From positions 1 to 64,000 of the forward strand of contig CAWAPD010000006.1 of assembly GCA_963783865.1 (NCBI GenBank): a stretch of DNA of 64,000 nt. The letters are read 5' to 3'. Source of the DNA: CAWAPD01 sp963783865 (GTDB lineage Bacteria; Actinomycetota; Thermoleophilia; UBA2241). Numbering within the stretch: the first letter of the stretch is position 1; every line of letters begins with the position of its first letter. Below are positions 41,646-51,157 of the stretch, piece after piece. The notes beneath the pieces were generated by a model. The model was given only the letters and a program-made list of their open reading frames with translations, ran no database searches and had not been told where the DNA came from. The position numbers and the translations under genes are program-made.

Positions 41646-42977
41646 ATGGCGATGACGACCGGCACGGCCGGCGTGACCGACCCGCGGGTCCGCGAGGCGA
41701 TCGGCGCCTTCGGGCTCCAGGGGCGCACGCTCTACCTGCCCCAGATGCCCTACGGCGGCAGCTACCTGTTCGCGGCGGCGATCCGCTCGATCGGCCTCCC
41801 GGCCGAGGTCACGACGCACTCCGACGAGCGCACGCTCGAGCTCGGCGGCAAGGTCACCTCGGGCGACGAGTGCTATCCGCAGAAGATCACCGTCGGCGAC
41901 TTCCTGCGCATGATCGAGGACCTCGGCCGCGACAACGTCGCCTTCCTGATGCCCGAGGCCAACGGGCCGTGCCGTTTCGGCCAGTACCGGCACCTGATCC
42001 GGCGTACCCTCGACGACCTCGGCTACGAGGACGTGCCGGTAATGACGATCACTTCGAGCGACGGCTACGCCTCGATCGGCGAGTACTCGCAGGACCTCAT
42101 CCGCACGGCGTGGCGGGCGGTGGTCGCCCAGGACATCCTCATGAAGTTCCTCTTGAAGACGCGGCCCTACGAGACGGAGAAGGGCGCCGCCGACGCCGTC
42201 TACCAGGAATCGCTCGACGACGTCGCCGGCGCCCTGTCCCTGATGGGCGTCTCCCACAAGGAGCGCCTGGCCGCGGTCATCGAGGCCGTCGCGCGCTCGC
42301 GCGACCGGTTCCGGGCCGTCCCGGCCCGCTACGACCGGTCGCGCCCCCTGATCGGCGTCGTGGGCGAGATCTTCTGCCGCCTCAACACGTTCGCCAACGC
42401 CGACCTGATCCGCCTGGTCGAGGAGCAGGGGGGCGAGTGCTGGCTGGCCGACATCGGCGAGTGGATCTGGTACACCGACGACGAGTACAAGCGGCGACTG
42501 GCCGACGAAGGCCGCACCTGGTCGCGCGAGAACCTCGCGCGCAAGCTGACGGTCACCGTGCAGCGACGCGACGAGCACGCGATCTACGCGCCGGTGCGCG
42601 ACGAGTTCACGGGCTACGAGGAGCCGCACGACGTGCGCGAGGTGCTCGAGCTCAGCTACCCGTACCTCCCTTACGACGGCGCCCTCGGCGAGATGGTGCT
42701 CAGCACGGGCAAGGCGATCTACCTCTACGAGAAGGGCGCCGACGGGATCATCGACATCAGCCCCTTCACGTGCATGAACGGCATCGTCACCGAGGCGATC
42801 TACCCCACGGTGAGCCGCGACTGCGACCACATGCCGATGCGGATCTTCTACTTCGACGGCACGCAGAGCGACCTCGAGCGCGACATCGGGATCTTCCTCG
42901 AGCTGGCGAAGACCTACCGGCGCCGCAAGCAGAAGACCCGCGTCTACCCCGCCTGCTTCGAGGGCGCCGACGCCTAG
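41646..42977 (+). CDS. 2-hydroxyacyl-CoA dehydratase-like partner protein
   Basis: A 443-residue protein related to the HgdB/HgdC-associated dehydratase subunits and to DUF2229-linked activase partners. Conserved Cys sites appear in SGDECYPQK, NGPCRFGQY and SPFTCMNGI, consistent with an Fe-S cluster fed by the activase. Residues PQMPYGGSYL and GEIFCRLNTFAN are further landmarks. No CoA-transferase or second dehydratase subunit is nearby, so the substrate is unclear. ATG at 41646. It forms a two-gene operon with the activase. Confidence 0.85.
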   Translation: MAMTTGTAGVTDPRVREAIGAFGLQGRTLYLPQMPYGGSYLFAAAIRSIGLPAEVTTHSDERTLELGGKVTSGDECYPQKITVGDFLRMIEDLGRDNVAFLMPEANGPCRFGQYRHLIRRTLDDLGYEDVPVMTITSSDGYASIGEYSQDLIRTAWRAVVAQDILMKFLLKTRPYETEKGAADAVYQESLDDVAGALSLMGVSHKERLAAVIEAVARSRDRFRAVPARYDRSRPLIGVVGEIFCRLNTFANADLIRLVEEQGGECWLADIGEWIWYTDDEYKRRLADEGRTWSRENLARKLTVTVQRRDEHAIYAPVRDEFTGYEEPHDVREVLELSYPYLPYDGALGEMVLSTGKAIYLYEKGADGIIDISPFTCMNGIVTEAIYPTVSRDCDHMPMRIFYFDGTQSDLERDIGIFLELAKTYRRRKQKTRVYPACFEGADA

Positions 42978-42988
42978 GCGTCGGCGCC
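42963..42988 (+). terminator. 26-bp palindrome with the stop codon at its centre
   Basis: GGCGCCGACGCC (42963-42974) pairs with GGCGTCGGCGCC (42977-42988). The TAG stop codon (42975-42977) lies in the centre. It overlaps the last codons of the dehydratase-like gene. Confidence 0.65.
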
Positions 42989-43058
42989 GCGCCCCTTGGG
43001 CCCCCGGCCTCAGGCGGCCGGCAGCGACTCAGCCACGGTCGACCGCGCCAAGAGAAAC

Positions 43059-43093
43059 GGGCGGGGCGGGCGCCTGTGGCGCCCGCCCCGCCC
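43059..43093. terminator. bidirectional terminator hairpin
   Basis: A perfect 16-bp stem (43059-43074 with 43078-43093) around TGT, between the convergent dehydratase-like gene and the 53-residue minus-strand gene. It shares the GGGCGGGGCGGGCG core with the palindrome inside the dinG-like gene at 55887. Confidence 0.75.
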
Positions 43094-43111
43094 GCATGAA
43101 GCGGCTCCCCG

Positions 43112-43273
43112 TCAGCGACGGTTCGGGATCTCGTTGCCGTAGTAGTGCGGCAGGCCGCTGCCGTGGCGACCGTAGCCGCGCAGCAAGTCGACGTTCACCC
43201 CGGAGGGCGTACGCATAGCCTCACCGGCATCGTCGAGGACGCGGTTGATCAGGAGCAGGACACGGGGATTCAT
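43112..43273 (-). CDS. 53-residue hypothetical small protein
   Basis: A short gene with one of the best ribosome sites in the window: AAGGAGGG, five bases before ATG at 43273. The protein starts MNPRVLLLINRVLDDAGEA, continues with a Gly/His/Tyr-rich stretch (GYGRHGSGLPHYYG) and ends NEIPNRR. It has no clear membrane helix. Third positions are mostly G or C. I know no family. It is followed 18 bp later by a terminator hairpin, so it is probably a genuine independent unit. The Tyr/His/Gly stretch could bind metal or be a modified peptide. Confidence 0.72.
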   Translation of the reverse strand: MNPRVLLLINRVLDDAGEAMRTPSGVNVDLLRGYGRHGSGLPHYYGNEIPNRR

Positions 43274-43514
43274 GGCAACCCTCCTTCTGGGGAGAAATAC
43301 GGGAACGTGCGAAACCTATCACAAGGTACCCGCCCCGAGCTACGACCAAACGGCAAAGACGAGCCTGGGACCGCGCTCCGAAACGGCAGACACCCGAAGG
43401 CGTGGGGAGGCTATAGTGTGGCGGCAGGAACACGTGCCCGGCCCGCCGCCGACGCCGCTTGTGCGAGGCGAGCGGCGCCGCGCAGCGGCAGACCACTCGA
43501 CGAGGAGGAGTCCC

Positions 43515-43835
43515 ATGCCTGACACCGGCGCGATCGGGGTCGACCTGGACGAGCTGGCGCAGTTCGCGGCCGACGGCATCGTCAGCAAGAGCATCGTCGA
43601 GAACGACCACCACAAGATCATCCTGTTCACCCTGGCGACGGGCCAGGAGCTGTCGGAGCACACGGCGAGCGTGCCGGCGACGATCCACGTGTTGCGCGGC
43701 GCCGGCACGGTGACGCTCGGCGGCGTCGTTCACGAGGCCCGGCCGGGACGTCTCTTCTACATGCCGGCGGAGCTGAAGCACGCCGTGGTGGCCGCGGAGG
43801 ACCTCGTCTTCCTGCTCACGATGTTCCGCACCTGA
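43515..43835 (+). CDS. cupin-domain protein
   Basis: A 106-residue single-cupin protein. The two cupin motifs appear in LSEHTASVPATIHVLRGAG and RPGRLFYMPAELKHAVVA; two His residues and a Glu fit metal positions, though motif 1 is partly degenerate. Small cupins of this size often bind metals, sugars or act in redox sensing. The start follows GAGGAGGAG. It is the first gene on this strand after the gap with the 53-residue gene. No operon partner; the MNT gene begins 93 bp later behind its own operator. Confidence 0.85.
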   Translation: MPDTGAIGVDLDELAQFAADGIVSKSIVENDHHKIILFTLATGQELSEHTASVPATIHVLRGAGTVTLGGVVHEARPGRLFYMPAELKHAVVAAEDLVFLLTMFRT

Positions 43836-43882
43836 GCTCGCCTGCGGGCGGCGGGGAGGAGACCGCGGGGCCGTCTGGAATC

Positions 43883-43924
43883 TGTACTCAGAACGGAGTA
43901 CAGTCGTCGTACATCGGGAGTACA
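43883..43924 (+). promoter_or_regulatory. GAGTACA operator repeats before the MNT-HEPN genes
   Basis: An inverted repeat TGTACTC (43883-43889) and GAGTACA (43896-43902) with a 6-bp spacer is followed by a GTAC half-site (43909-43912) and another GAGTACA (43918-43924), ending 4 bp before the ATG at 43929. The array is typical of autoregulation by an antitoxin; the wHTH of the MNT protein is the natural binder. Confidence 0.75.
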
Positions 43925-43928
43925 GACG

Positions 43929-44513
43929 ATGGCGATCCTCGACCTCACACGCTCGCGCACCAGGGCCGCGCTGCTGCGGCTGCTGTTCACCGACCCCGAC
44001 GCCGAGTGGCACCTGCGCGGCCTGGCGCGCGAGCTGGGCGTGTCGGCCGGGAACGTTCGCCGCGAGGTGCTGCGTCTCACCGGCGACGGCTACCTGATGA
44101 TGCGGCGCCAGGCCAACCTGACGCTCTACCGTCTGAACAAGGACCACCCGCTCTACGGGGAGCTGCGCAGCATGGTCTCCAAGACGATCGGGGTCGAGTG
44201 GGCGCTGGGCGAGGCGCTGGCCGGCGTCGCCGGCGTGCGCCTCGCCTTCATCTACGGGTCGGTCGCGGCGGGGCGCGAGACGGCGGCAAGCGACATCGAC
44301 CTCATGGTCATCGGCGCGCCCTCGGTGCGCGAGCTGCATGCGGCCCTGCGTCCGCTCGAGGACACGCTGCGCCACAGCATCAACTTCGTGGTCTTCGACG
44401 AGGGAGAGTTCGGGCAGCGCGTGCGCGACCGCGACGGGTTCGTGCTCGACGTGCTGGCCGGCCGGCGGACGATGGTGATCGGCACCGATGAGCAGCTACG
44501 AGCGCTTGCTTAG
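43929..44513 (+). CDS. wHTH-MNT nucleotidyltransferase antitoxin
   Basis: A 194-residue protein with an N-terminal winged helix (about 1-75: LRGLARELGVSAGNVRREV) and a minimal nucleotidyltransferase domain with the GSxxxGxxxxxSDxD motif (GSVAAGRETAASDIDL). In HEPN-MNT pairs the MNT protein neutralises the HEPN RNase by adding nucleotides to a Tyr. The wHTH suggests that it also represses its own operon through the GAGTACA sites. It overlaps the HEPN gene by 26 bp. Confidence 0.9.
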   Translation: MAILDLTRSRTRAALLRLLFTDPDAEWHLRGLARELGVSAGNVRREVLRLTGDGYLMMRRQANLTLYRLNKDHPLYGELRSMVSKTIGVEWALGEALAGVAGVRLAFIYGSVAAGRETAASDIDLMVIGAPSVRELHAALRPLEDTLRHSINFVVFDEGEFGQRVRDRDGFVLDVLAGRRTMVIGTDEQLRALA

Positions 44514-44946
44514 AGCCGGCCTGGTGCGCCAGTACCGCGGCGGGCGCGAGCAGGCGCCGCGCCAGCTGGCGCTGGCGCGGCGCGACCTCTCGTCGGCGCG
44601 GCGCCTGCTCGCCGACGACCGCGACTGGGCCTTCGCCATCGCCTACAACGCGGTCCTGCAGGCCGGCCGCGCGCTGATGTTGTGGGAGGGCTACCACGCG
44701 ACCAGCGGGGAGGGCGGCCACGTCGCCGTGGTGAAGTTCTGCGAGGAGTACTTCGGGCCGCGCTACCACGAGGAGATGGCCCTGTTCGACCGGATGCGCG
44801 TCACGCGCCACCGGGTGGTCTACGACGTGTCGGGCTCGATCTCGCACCTCGAGGCGGAGGAGGCGTTCGGCTTCGCCGAGCAGTTCGTCGAGCGGGTGCG
44901 GCGGATCGTGGAGGGAGGCAGTGATGAGACGATGGACGCTCATTGA
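44488..44946 (+). CDS. HEPN-domain toxin, partner of the MNT protein
   Basis: A 152-residue helical HEPN protein. The RNase-type R-x(4-6)-H motif is seen in RMRVTRHRVVYD, and the following Tyr is in the place where MNT partners add AMP in characterised pairs. Overlap with the upstream MNT gene (26 bp) and with the downstream lipoprotein gene (23 bp) implies tight coupling. It is likely an RNase whose activity is kept off by the MNT protein; this is inferred from family. Confidence 0.86.
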   Translation: MSSYERLLRAGLVRQYRGGREQAPRQLALARRDLSSARRLLADDRDWAFAIAYNAVLQAGRALMLWEGYHATSGEGGHVAVVKFCEEYFGPRYHEEMALFDRMRVTRHRVVYDVSGSISHLEAEEAFGFAEQFVERVRRIVEGGSDETMDAH

Positions 44947-45868
44947 CGACCGCCGGCGTGCGGCGTGGCGCGCGGCGGCCGCTGCCGTGACCGTCCTGGT
45001 CGCGGCCGCCGCTCTGGCGGCGTGCGGCGGGAGCGGCGGGGCGTCGCCGAGCGAGACGGTCACCGTGACCACGACCCCGTCGGGCGTCGCGAGTCACTCG
45101 GGCAGCCCGTCCGTGTCGCCCTCGCCGACGGCGACGATGACGGTGACGGCGTACTTCATCCGCGCCCAGAAGGTCGCGGCCCTGCACGTGACCGCGCCGA
45201 AGAGCACGATGGTGGCCACGGCCAGCGTGAACGCGGTCCTGGCCGGCCCCGACGCCAAGGCCCGGGCCATCGGCTTCCGCACCGCGGTGCCCCAGGGGAC
45301 GACGCTGCACGGCGTCACGATCTCGGGCGGCGTTGCCACCGTCGACCTGAGCGGCTCGTTGGCCGGCACCAGCGGCACCGCCGCCACGCGCCAGAGCCTG
45401 GCGCAGGTGGTCTACACGCTCACGCAGTTCTCCACGGTGAGCAAGGGCGTGCTGTTCGAGCTCGACGGCAAGCCCCTGGCGACCCTGAACGGCGTCGACC
45501 TCAGCCAGCCCCAGACGCGCGCCGACTACGAGAGCGTCACCCCGGCGATCCTGGTCGAGACGCCGACGGCGTTCGACACGGTACCGCTGCCGTCGGCGGG
45601 GACGGACGCCCTGCGCACGCTCAAGGTCAAGGGCACCGCGAACGTGTTCGAGGCGACCTTCTGGATCTCGCTGGTCGACGCCCAGGGCAAGACGCTCTTC
45701 AAGCACGTCGAGCAGGCGACGTCGGGATCGGGCACGCGGGGGACGTTCTCTGTGACCCTGTCGTTCACCACATCGGCGGCCGCCGGCACGCTCAGCGTGT
45801 GGGACGTCTCGATGAAGGATGGCAGCGTGCGGGACAAGGTGTCGATCCCGCTGACGTTCGCGAGGTGA
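44924..45868 (+). CDS. GerMN-Gmad2 lipoprotein
   Basis: A 314-residue lipoprotein. The signal peptide ends at the lipobox LAACGG, followed by a Ser/Thr/Pro linker. A GerMN domain (about 75-190: VTAYFIRAQK, VNAVLAGPDA, ATVDLSGSL) and a Gmad2 Ig-like domain (about 205-314: TFWISLVDAQGKTLF) follow. Domains of this kind occur in spore-germination and wall-associated proteins, but in actinomycetes they also occur in non-sporulating cells. The ATG at 44924 (GAGGGAGG) overlaps the HEPN gene by 23 bp, although the function differs. Confidence 0.88.
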   Translation: MRRWTLIDDRRRAAWRAAAAAVTVLVAAAALAACGGSGGASPSETVTVTTTPSGVASHSGSPSVSPSPTATMTVTAYFIRAQKVAALHVTAPKSTMVATASVNAVLAGPDAKARAIGFRTAVPQGTTLHGVTISGGVATVDLSGSLAGTSGTAATRQSLAQVVYTLTQFSTVSKGVLFELDGKPLATLNGVDLSQPQTRADYESVTPAILVETPTAFDTVPLPSAGTDALRTLKVKGTANVFEATFWISLVDAQGKTLFKHVEQATSGSGTRGTFSVTLSFTTSAAAGTLSVWDVSMKDGSVRDKVSIPLTFAR

Positions 45869-45873
45869 GGCGC

Positions 45874-45915
45874 GGCGAGGGGCGGGGGCGGCGCGCGCCG
45901 CCCCCGCCCCTCGCC
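45874..45915. terminator. 42-bp perfect palindrome between convergent genes
   Basis: Twenty-one bases from 45874 pair perfectly with 45895-45915 and no spacer. It starts six bases after the lipoprotein stop and would serve as a terminator on both strands. Confidence 0.78.
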
Positions 45916-45946
45916 TGCCGCGCCCGTCACCCGCGAGGGTCGCCGG

Positions 45947-46420
45947 TCAGCGCGCGATCGGCAGGTGCAGCTCGGTCACGTACTCCGCGGGGTCGGCGGT
46001 TTCGCCGGGTCCCCTGACGTAGACCTCTGTCATCGGGCCGGCGACGGCGTAGCCGAGCGCGTTCAGCTCCTCGGTGAGGGCGGCGAAGGCCAGGTGCAGC
46101 CCCGCGTACGGGCCGACGTGCTCGGTGACCAGGGCGTGGTGGGCGGGGATGAGGTCGGTGCGGTGCTCGCCCACGCGGTCGGGGAACGACCCGTCCTGGT
46201 CCTGACAGATCGGGATGTCGACCTCGTAGTCGCAGTCCTGTGGATCGAACTCCTCCTCGAAGTAGCGGGCCATCGCGGGTCCAGCGGGTAGCAGGCCGGC
46301 CTCGCGCACGGCGGCCGTGAGGGTGACGATCCGGCCGCGCAGGGCCGAGATCGGCGCTCTGCCTCCGAGGTAGACGATGGCCTGTTCGGGCATGGCGGTG
46401 AGTTCGATCGCGTAGGCCAC
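45947..46420 (-). CDS. GyrI-like / AraC-type effector-binding domain protein
   Basis: A 157-residue stand-alone GyrI-like domain. It begins VAYAIELTAMPEQAIVYLGG and has the YEVDIPI and HLAFAALTEELNALGYAVAGPMTEVY blocks typical of the SOUL/GyrI fold, which binds small hydrophobic ligands. A GTG start at 46420 behind AAGGAGG is used, because it restores the usual family N-terminus. Function unknown; some relatives are hydrolases or drug-binding modulators. Single gene, 66 bp from the MutY gene. Confidence 0.85.
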   Translation of the reverse strand: MAYAIELTAMPEQAIVYLGGRAPISALRGRIVTLTAAVREAGLLPAGPAMARYFEEEFDPQDCDYEVDIPICQDQDGSFPDRVGEHRTDLIPAHHALVTEHVGPYAGLHLAFAALTEELNALGYAVAGPMTEVYVRGPGETADPAEYVTELHLPIAR

Positions 46421-46485
46421 GACGCCTCCTTGCCGAGAAGCCGACGCGCACATCCTACCCGGGGGCAGGGCGCGGTACGCGCCGG

Positions 46486-47309
46486 TCAGGCCAGCCCGAC
46501 CATGCCGCCGTCGACGACGAGCATCCCGTCGCGGACGAGGGCGGCGACGACGTCGGCGGCCTGGTCGGCCGGCAGGCCGACCAGGCCGCCGACGTCGTCC
46601 CGGGCGACCGGACCGCGTTCGCTCAACAGCCGCACGAGGCGGGCGCGGTACTGCCGGCGCGAGCCGGCGAACGGCGTCTGGCGGGTGAGCGGCGCGATGC
46701 CGGTGGCCCGCGCCGTGAGAACCGACGAGCCGTAGTCCATGAGGGCGTTGTGCCAGTCGCGGGAGCGGCCGCGAGGCAGCGCCGCGTCGGCGACCGCCTG
46801 AAGCCCGGCGGATGGCAGGCCGGGCGGCAGGCCCAGCTCGTGGACGAGCACGCGGCGGACGTTGGCGTCGACCGCCGCCAGGTCGGCGTTGTGGGCGAAG
46901 ACCATGACCGCGCGGGCGGTGTACGGGCCGATCCCCGGCAGGGCGAGCAGGCCGTCGAGGTCGCCGGGCAACGCCGGCGCGGCGCGCTCGGCCGCCTGCT
47001 TCAGGCGCAGGGCGCGGTTGTTGTAGCCGAGCCCGAGCCACTCCTCGAGGACCTCGCCCAGCGACGCCTCGGCCAGCGCCTCGAGCGTCGGGAAGCGGTC
47101 GAGGAAGGCGCCGTACCTGGGGACGACCCGCGACACCTGGGTCTGCTGCAGCATGACCTCGCTGACGAGGATCGCGTAGGGGTCGGTGGTGCGCCGCCAA
47201 GGCAGGTCGCGGCCGTTGGCGGCATACCAGGCGAGAAGCCGCCGCCTCAGCCCTGCCAGCGCCGCCGCCGACGGCGCGAGGAGGTCGGCGGCCGGCCGCC
47301 GGCGGAGGC

Positions 47310-47313
<4 letters not shown>
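46486..47313 (-). CDS. A/G-specific adenine glycosylase (MutY-like) lacking the Fe-S cysteines
   Basis: A 275-residue HhH-GPD DNA glycosylase that removes adenine opposite 8-oxoguanine. Catalytic Glu52 is in LVSEVMLQQTQ, the HhH is LLALPGIGPYTA (123-134), and Asp149 is in AVDANVRRV. The four-cysteine [4Fe-4S] loop after ALMDYGSSV is absent: the segment reads LTARATGIAPLTRQTPFAGS without a Cys. A short winged-helix-like tail replaces the NUDIX-like 8-oxoG domain. The GTG start overlaps the ABC-F stop by 4 bp. Confidence 0.88.
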
Positions 47314-49268
<1,955 letters not shown>

Positions 49269-49281
49269 GGCCGGACAGTAT

Positions 49282-49322
49282 AAGGGGCGGGCGGCGAGCC
49301 GACGGCTCGCCGCCCGCCCCTT
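49282..49322 (-). terminator. distal terminator hairpin of a tandem pair
   Basis: A perfect 19-bp stem (49282-49300 with 49304-49322) around GAC, 51 bp downstream of the minus-strand secreted-protein gene that ends at 49373. It shares the GGCGAGCC/GGCTCGCC core with the hairpin at 49330, so one probably arose from the other. Confidence 0.72.
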
Positions 49323-49329
49323 CAGACGC

Positions 49330-49365
49330 GACGGGGGCGGCGAGCCGTCGGCTCGCCGCCCCGTC
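49330..49365 (-). terminator. proximal terminator hairpin of a tandem pair
   Basis: A stem of about 16 bp with one bulged G (49330-49346 with 49350-49365) and a GTC loop, 8 bp past the stop of the secreted-protein gene. No U tract. Confidence 0.7.
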
Positions 49366-49372
49366 GCCGGTG

Positions 49373-49873
49373 TCATTCGGTCGGGTACGCCTGCGTGTCC
49401 TGCGGGATCGGCGGGACGTAGCCTCCGCCTCCGCCGCTGCCCGATGGCGGGCTCCCGGGGCAGATGAACATCTGGCGGATGCTCGGCTTGCCCGACGAGT
49501 TGGCGCCCAGGTAGTAGGTCCGGCTGATCTGCAGCGGAGCCGTGAGCGCGAGGATCCCCGTGCCGCCCGGCGGGATGCTGATGTCGTGCCCCTGCACCTG
49601 GGCCGCTACGCTGCCGTCGGCGTTCCTGATCGGGGTGCCGGGTCCGATCGCCAGCGGGTGCTCGGAGGCCGTGTTCACGATCCACAGCTGCTGGTTCGCG
49701 TAGCCGGTCGCCTTGAAGCTCAGGAGCGTGTCGGTCATCAGGTGACCGCCCATCGTCACGTCGACAGCCTTCGAGCCCTCGCCGCCGGTCACGCCGCAGC
49801 CGCAGCCGGGGGCGACCGCCGCCAGCATGACCGTCAGCGCGACCGCCAGGATGGTGATGGTCCGCCTGAACAC
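49373..49873 (-). CDS. hypothetical secreted protein, possible lipoprotein
   Basis: A 166-residue exported protein. A GTG start at 49873 follows GAGGGAGG. The signal peptide ends near APGCGCG, which could be a lipobox. The rest is a beta-rich domain (DTLLSFKATGYANQQLWIVN...IPPGGTGILALTAPLQ) with a Gly-Ser-rich end. It resembles a small cupredoxin- or Ig-like fold by pattern only; I assign no family. It is followed by two hairpins and preceded by the convergent-free gap with the carbamate kinase gene. Confidence 0.75.
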   Translation of the reverse strand: MFRRTITILAVALTVMLAAVAPGCGCGVTGGEGSKAVDVTMGGHLMTDTLLSFKATGYANQQLWIVNTASEHPLAIGPGTPIRNADGSVAAQVQGHDISIPPGGTGILALTAPLQISRTYYLGANSSGKPSIRQMFICPGSPPSGSGGGGGYVPPIPQDTQAYPTE

Positions 49874-49972
49874 CGGCTGTGCCTCCCTCGTCGCGTGATG
49901 GCGCCCGTACCGGTCCCATTTATCGGCCGGAGACCGGCAAAGGAACAGATGCACGGCGCGCCCGACGGTGCC

Positions 49973-50911
49973 TCAGGGGACGACCGAGGTCCCGGCGTCG
50001 CCCTTCAGGGCCGGCGCGACGTCGCGCAGCGAGGCGATGACGGCGCGCCGGCCGGACCGGGCGACGCGCAGGGCGGCGTCGACCTTGGGACCCATGCTGC
50101 CGGCCTTGAAGTGGCCGGCGGCGCGCAGCTCCTCGAGCTCGGCGACCGACACGCGCCCGAGCGCCCGCTGGGCGGGCATCCTGTAGTCGACGAACACGTT
50201 GGCGACGTCGGTCAGCACCAGCAGCACGTCGGCGCCGAGATCGAGGGTGAGGCGGGCGGCGGCGAGGTCCTTGTCGATCACCGCCTCGACGCCGTGCAGC
50301 GAGCCGTCGCGGTGGCGGACCACGGGGATGCCGCCGCCGCCGCTGCAGACGACGACGGCGCCGCCGGCCAACGCGCGTTCGATCTCGGGGAGCTGGACGA
50401 TCTCGCTCGGCTCGGGTGAGGGCACGACCCGGCGCCAGCCGCGGCCGGAGTCCTCGCGCATGGCGAAGCCCTCCTCGATCGCCATCTGCCGGGCTCGCGA
50501 CTCGGGGTAGAAGGGGCCGACCGGCTTGGACGGCGCCTGGAACGCGGGATCGGCCTCGTCGACCACGACCTCGGTCAGCAGGGTGACGACCGGGGCGGCG
50601 ACCTTGAGCCGCCGCAGGTGGTTGTGCAGGCTCTGCTGGAGCATGTAGCCGATCTGACCCTGGGTCTCGGCGCCGCACACGTCCATCGGCATCGGCGGGA
50701 TCAGCTTCGCCGCCATGTCGTTCTGGATCAGGATGTTGCCGACCTGGGGCCCGTTGCCGTGGGTGAGCACGACGCGCCAGCCGTCCGCCGCGAGTCGCGC
50801 GATGCGCCGGCAGCTGTGGTCGACGTTGACGAGCTGCTCCTCGAACGTGCCGACCTGGCCCGGCTGCAGGATCGCGTTGCCCCCGAGGGCGATGACGACG
50901 GTCTGCGGCAT
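49973..50911 (-). CDS. arcC: carbamate kinase
   Basis: A 312-residue amino acid kinase-fold enzyme that makes ATP and carbamate from carbamoyl phosphate (and the reverse). ALGGNAI, LTHGNGPQVG, GQIGYMLQQ, and the CSGGGGIPV and GSMGPKV blocks match ArcC. The ATG at 50911 gives the usual length; a GTG at 50938 adds nine residues. No arginine deiminase or ornithine carbamoyltransferase gene is adjacent, so the source of carbamoyl phosphate here is unclear. Confidence 0.93.
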   Translation of the reverse strand: MPQTVVIALGGNAILQPGQVGTFEEQLVNVDHSCRRIARLAADGWRVVLTHGNGPQVGNILIQNDMAAKLIPPMPMDVCGAETQGQIGYMLQQSLHNHLRRLKVAAPVVTLLTEVVVDEADPAFQAPSKPVGPFYPESRARQMAIEEGFAMREDSGRGWRRVVPSPEPSEIVQLPEIERALAGGAVVVCSGGGGIPVVRHRDGSLHGVEAVIDKDLAAARLTLDLGADVLLVLTDVANVFVDYRMPAQRALGRVSVAELEELRAAGHFKAGSMGPKVDAALRVARSGRRAVIASLRDVAPALKGDAGTSVVP

Positions 50912-51157
50912 CTTCGGCTTCCGTGGTGTGGCGCTCACGTGGGCATGTTCTCCCGTGCAGCGGGACAGTCCTGCCCCCCAACGATGGCGGCCGCGCGGGC
51001 GAGCGGGCTCGCCCGAGCGGCCTCAGGCTCCGATAGCATAGAGTCGATGCAGGTATACATCCTCCCTGGGGTGCGCACAACTCGGCGCGACGCCGACGAG
51101 GGGTCGCCCGGCGCGGTGTACGATACCGGCGACCAACGACGCCGTGAGGGAGAAACG

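Noticed and set aside
38465..41728. A very long open frame on the minus strand opposite the activase gene (over 1000 codons).
   Set aside because: High G+C makes antisense frames open. The protein is Val/Glu/Arg/His-biased with no domain, while the plus strand has clear activase motifs.
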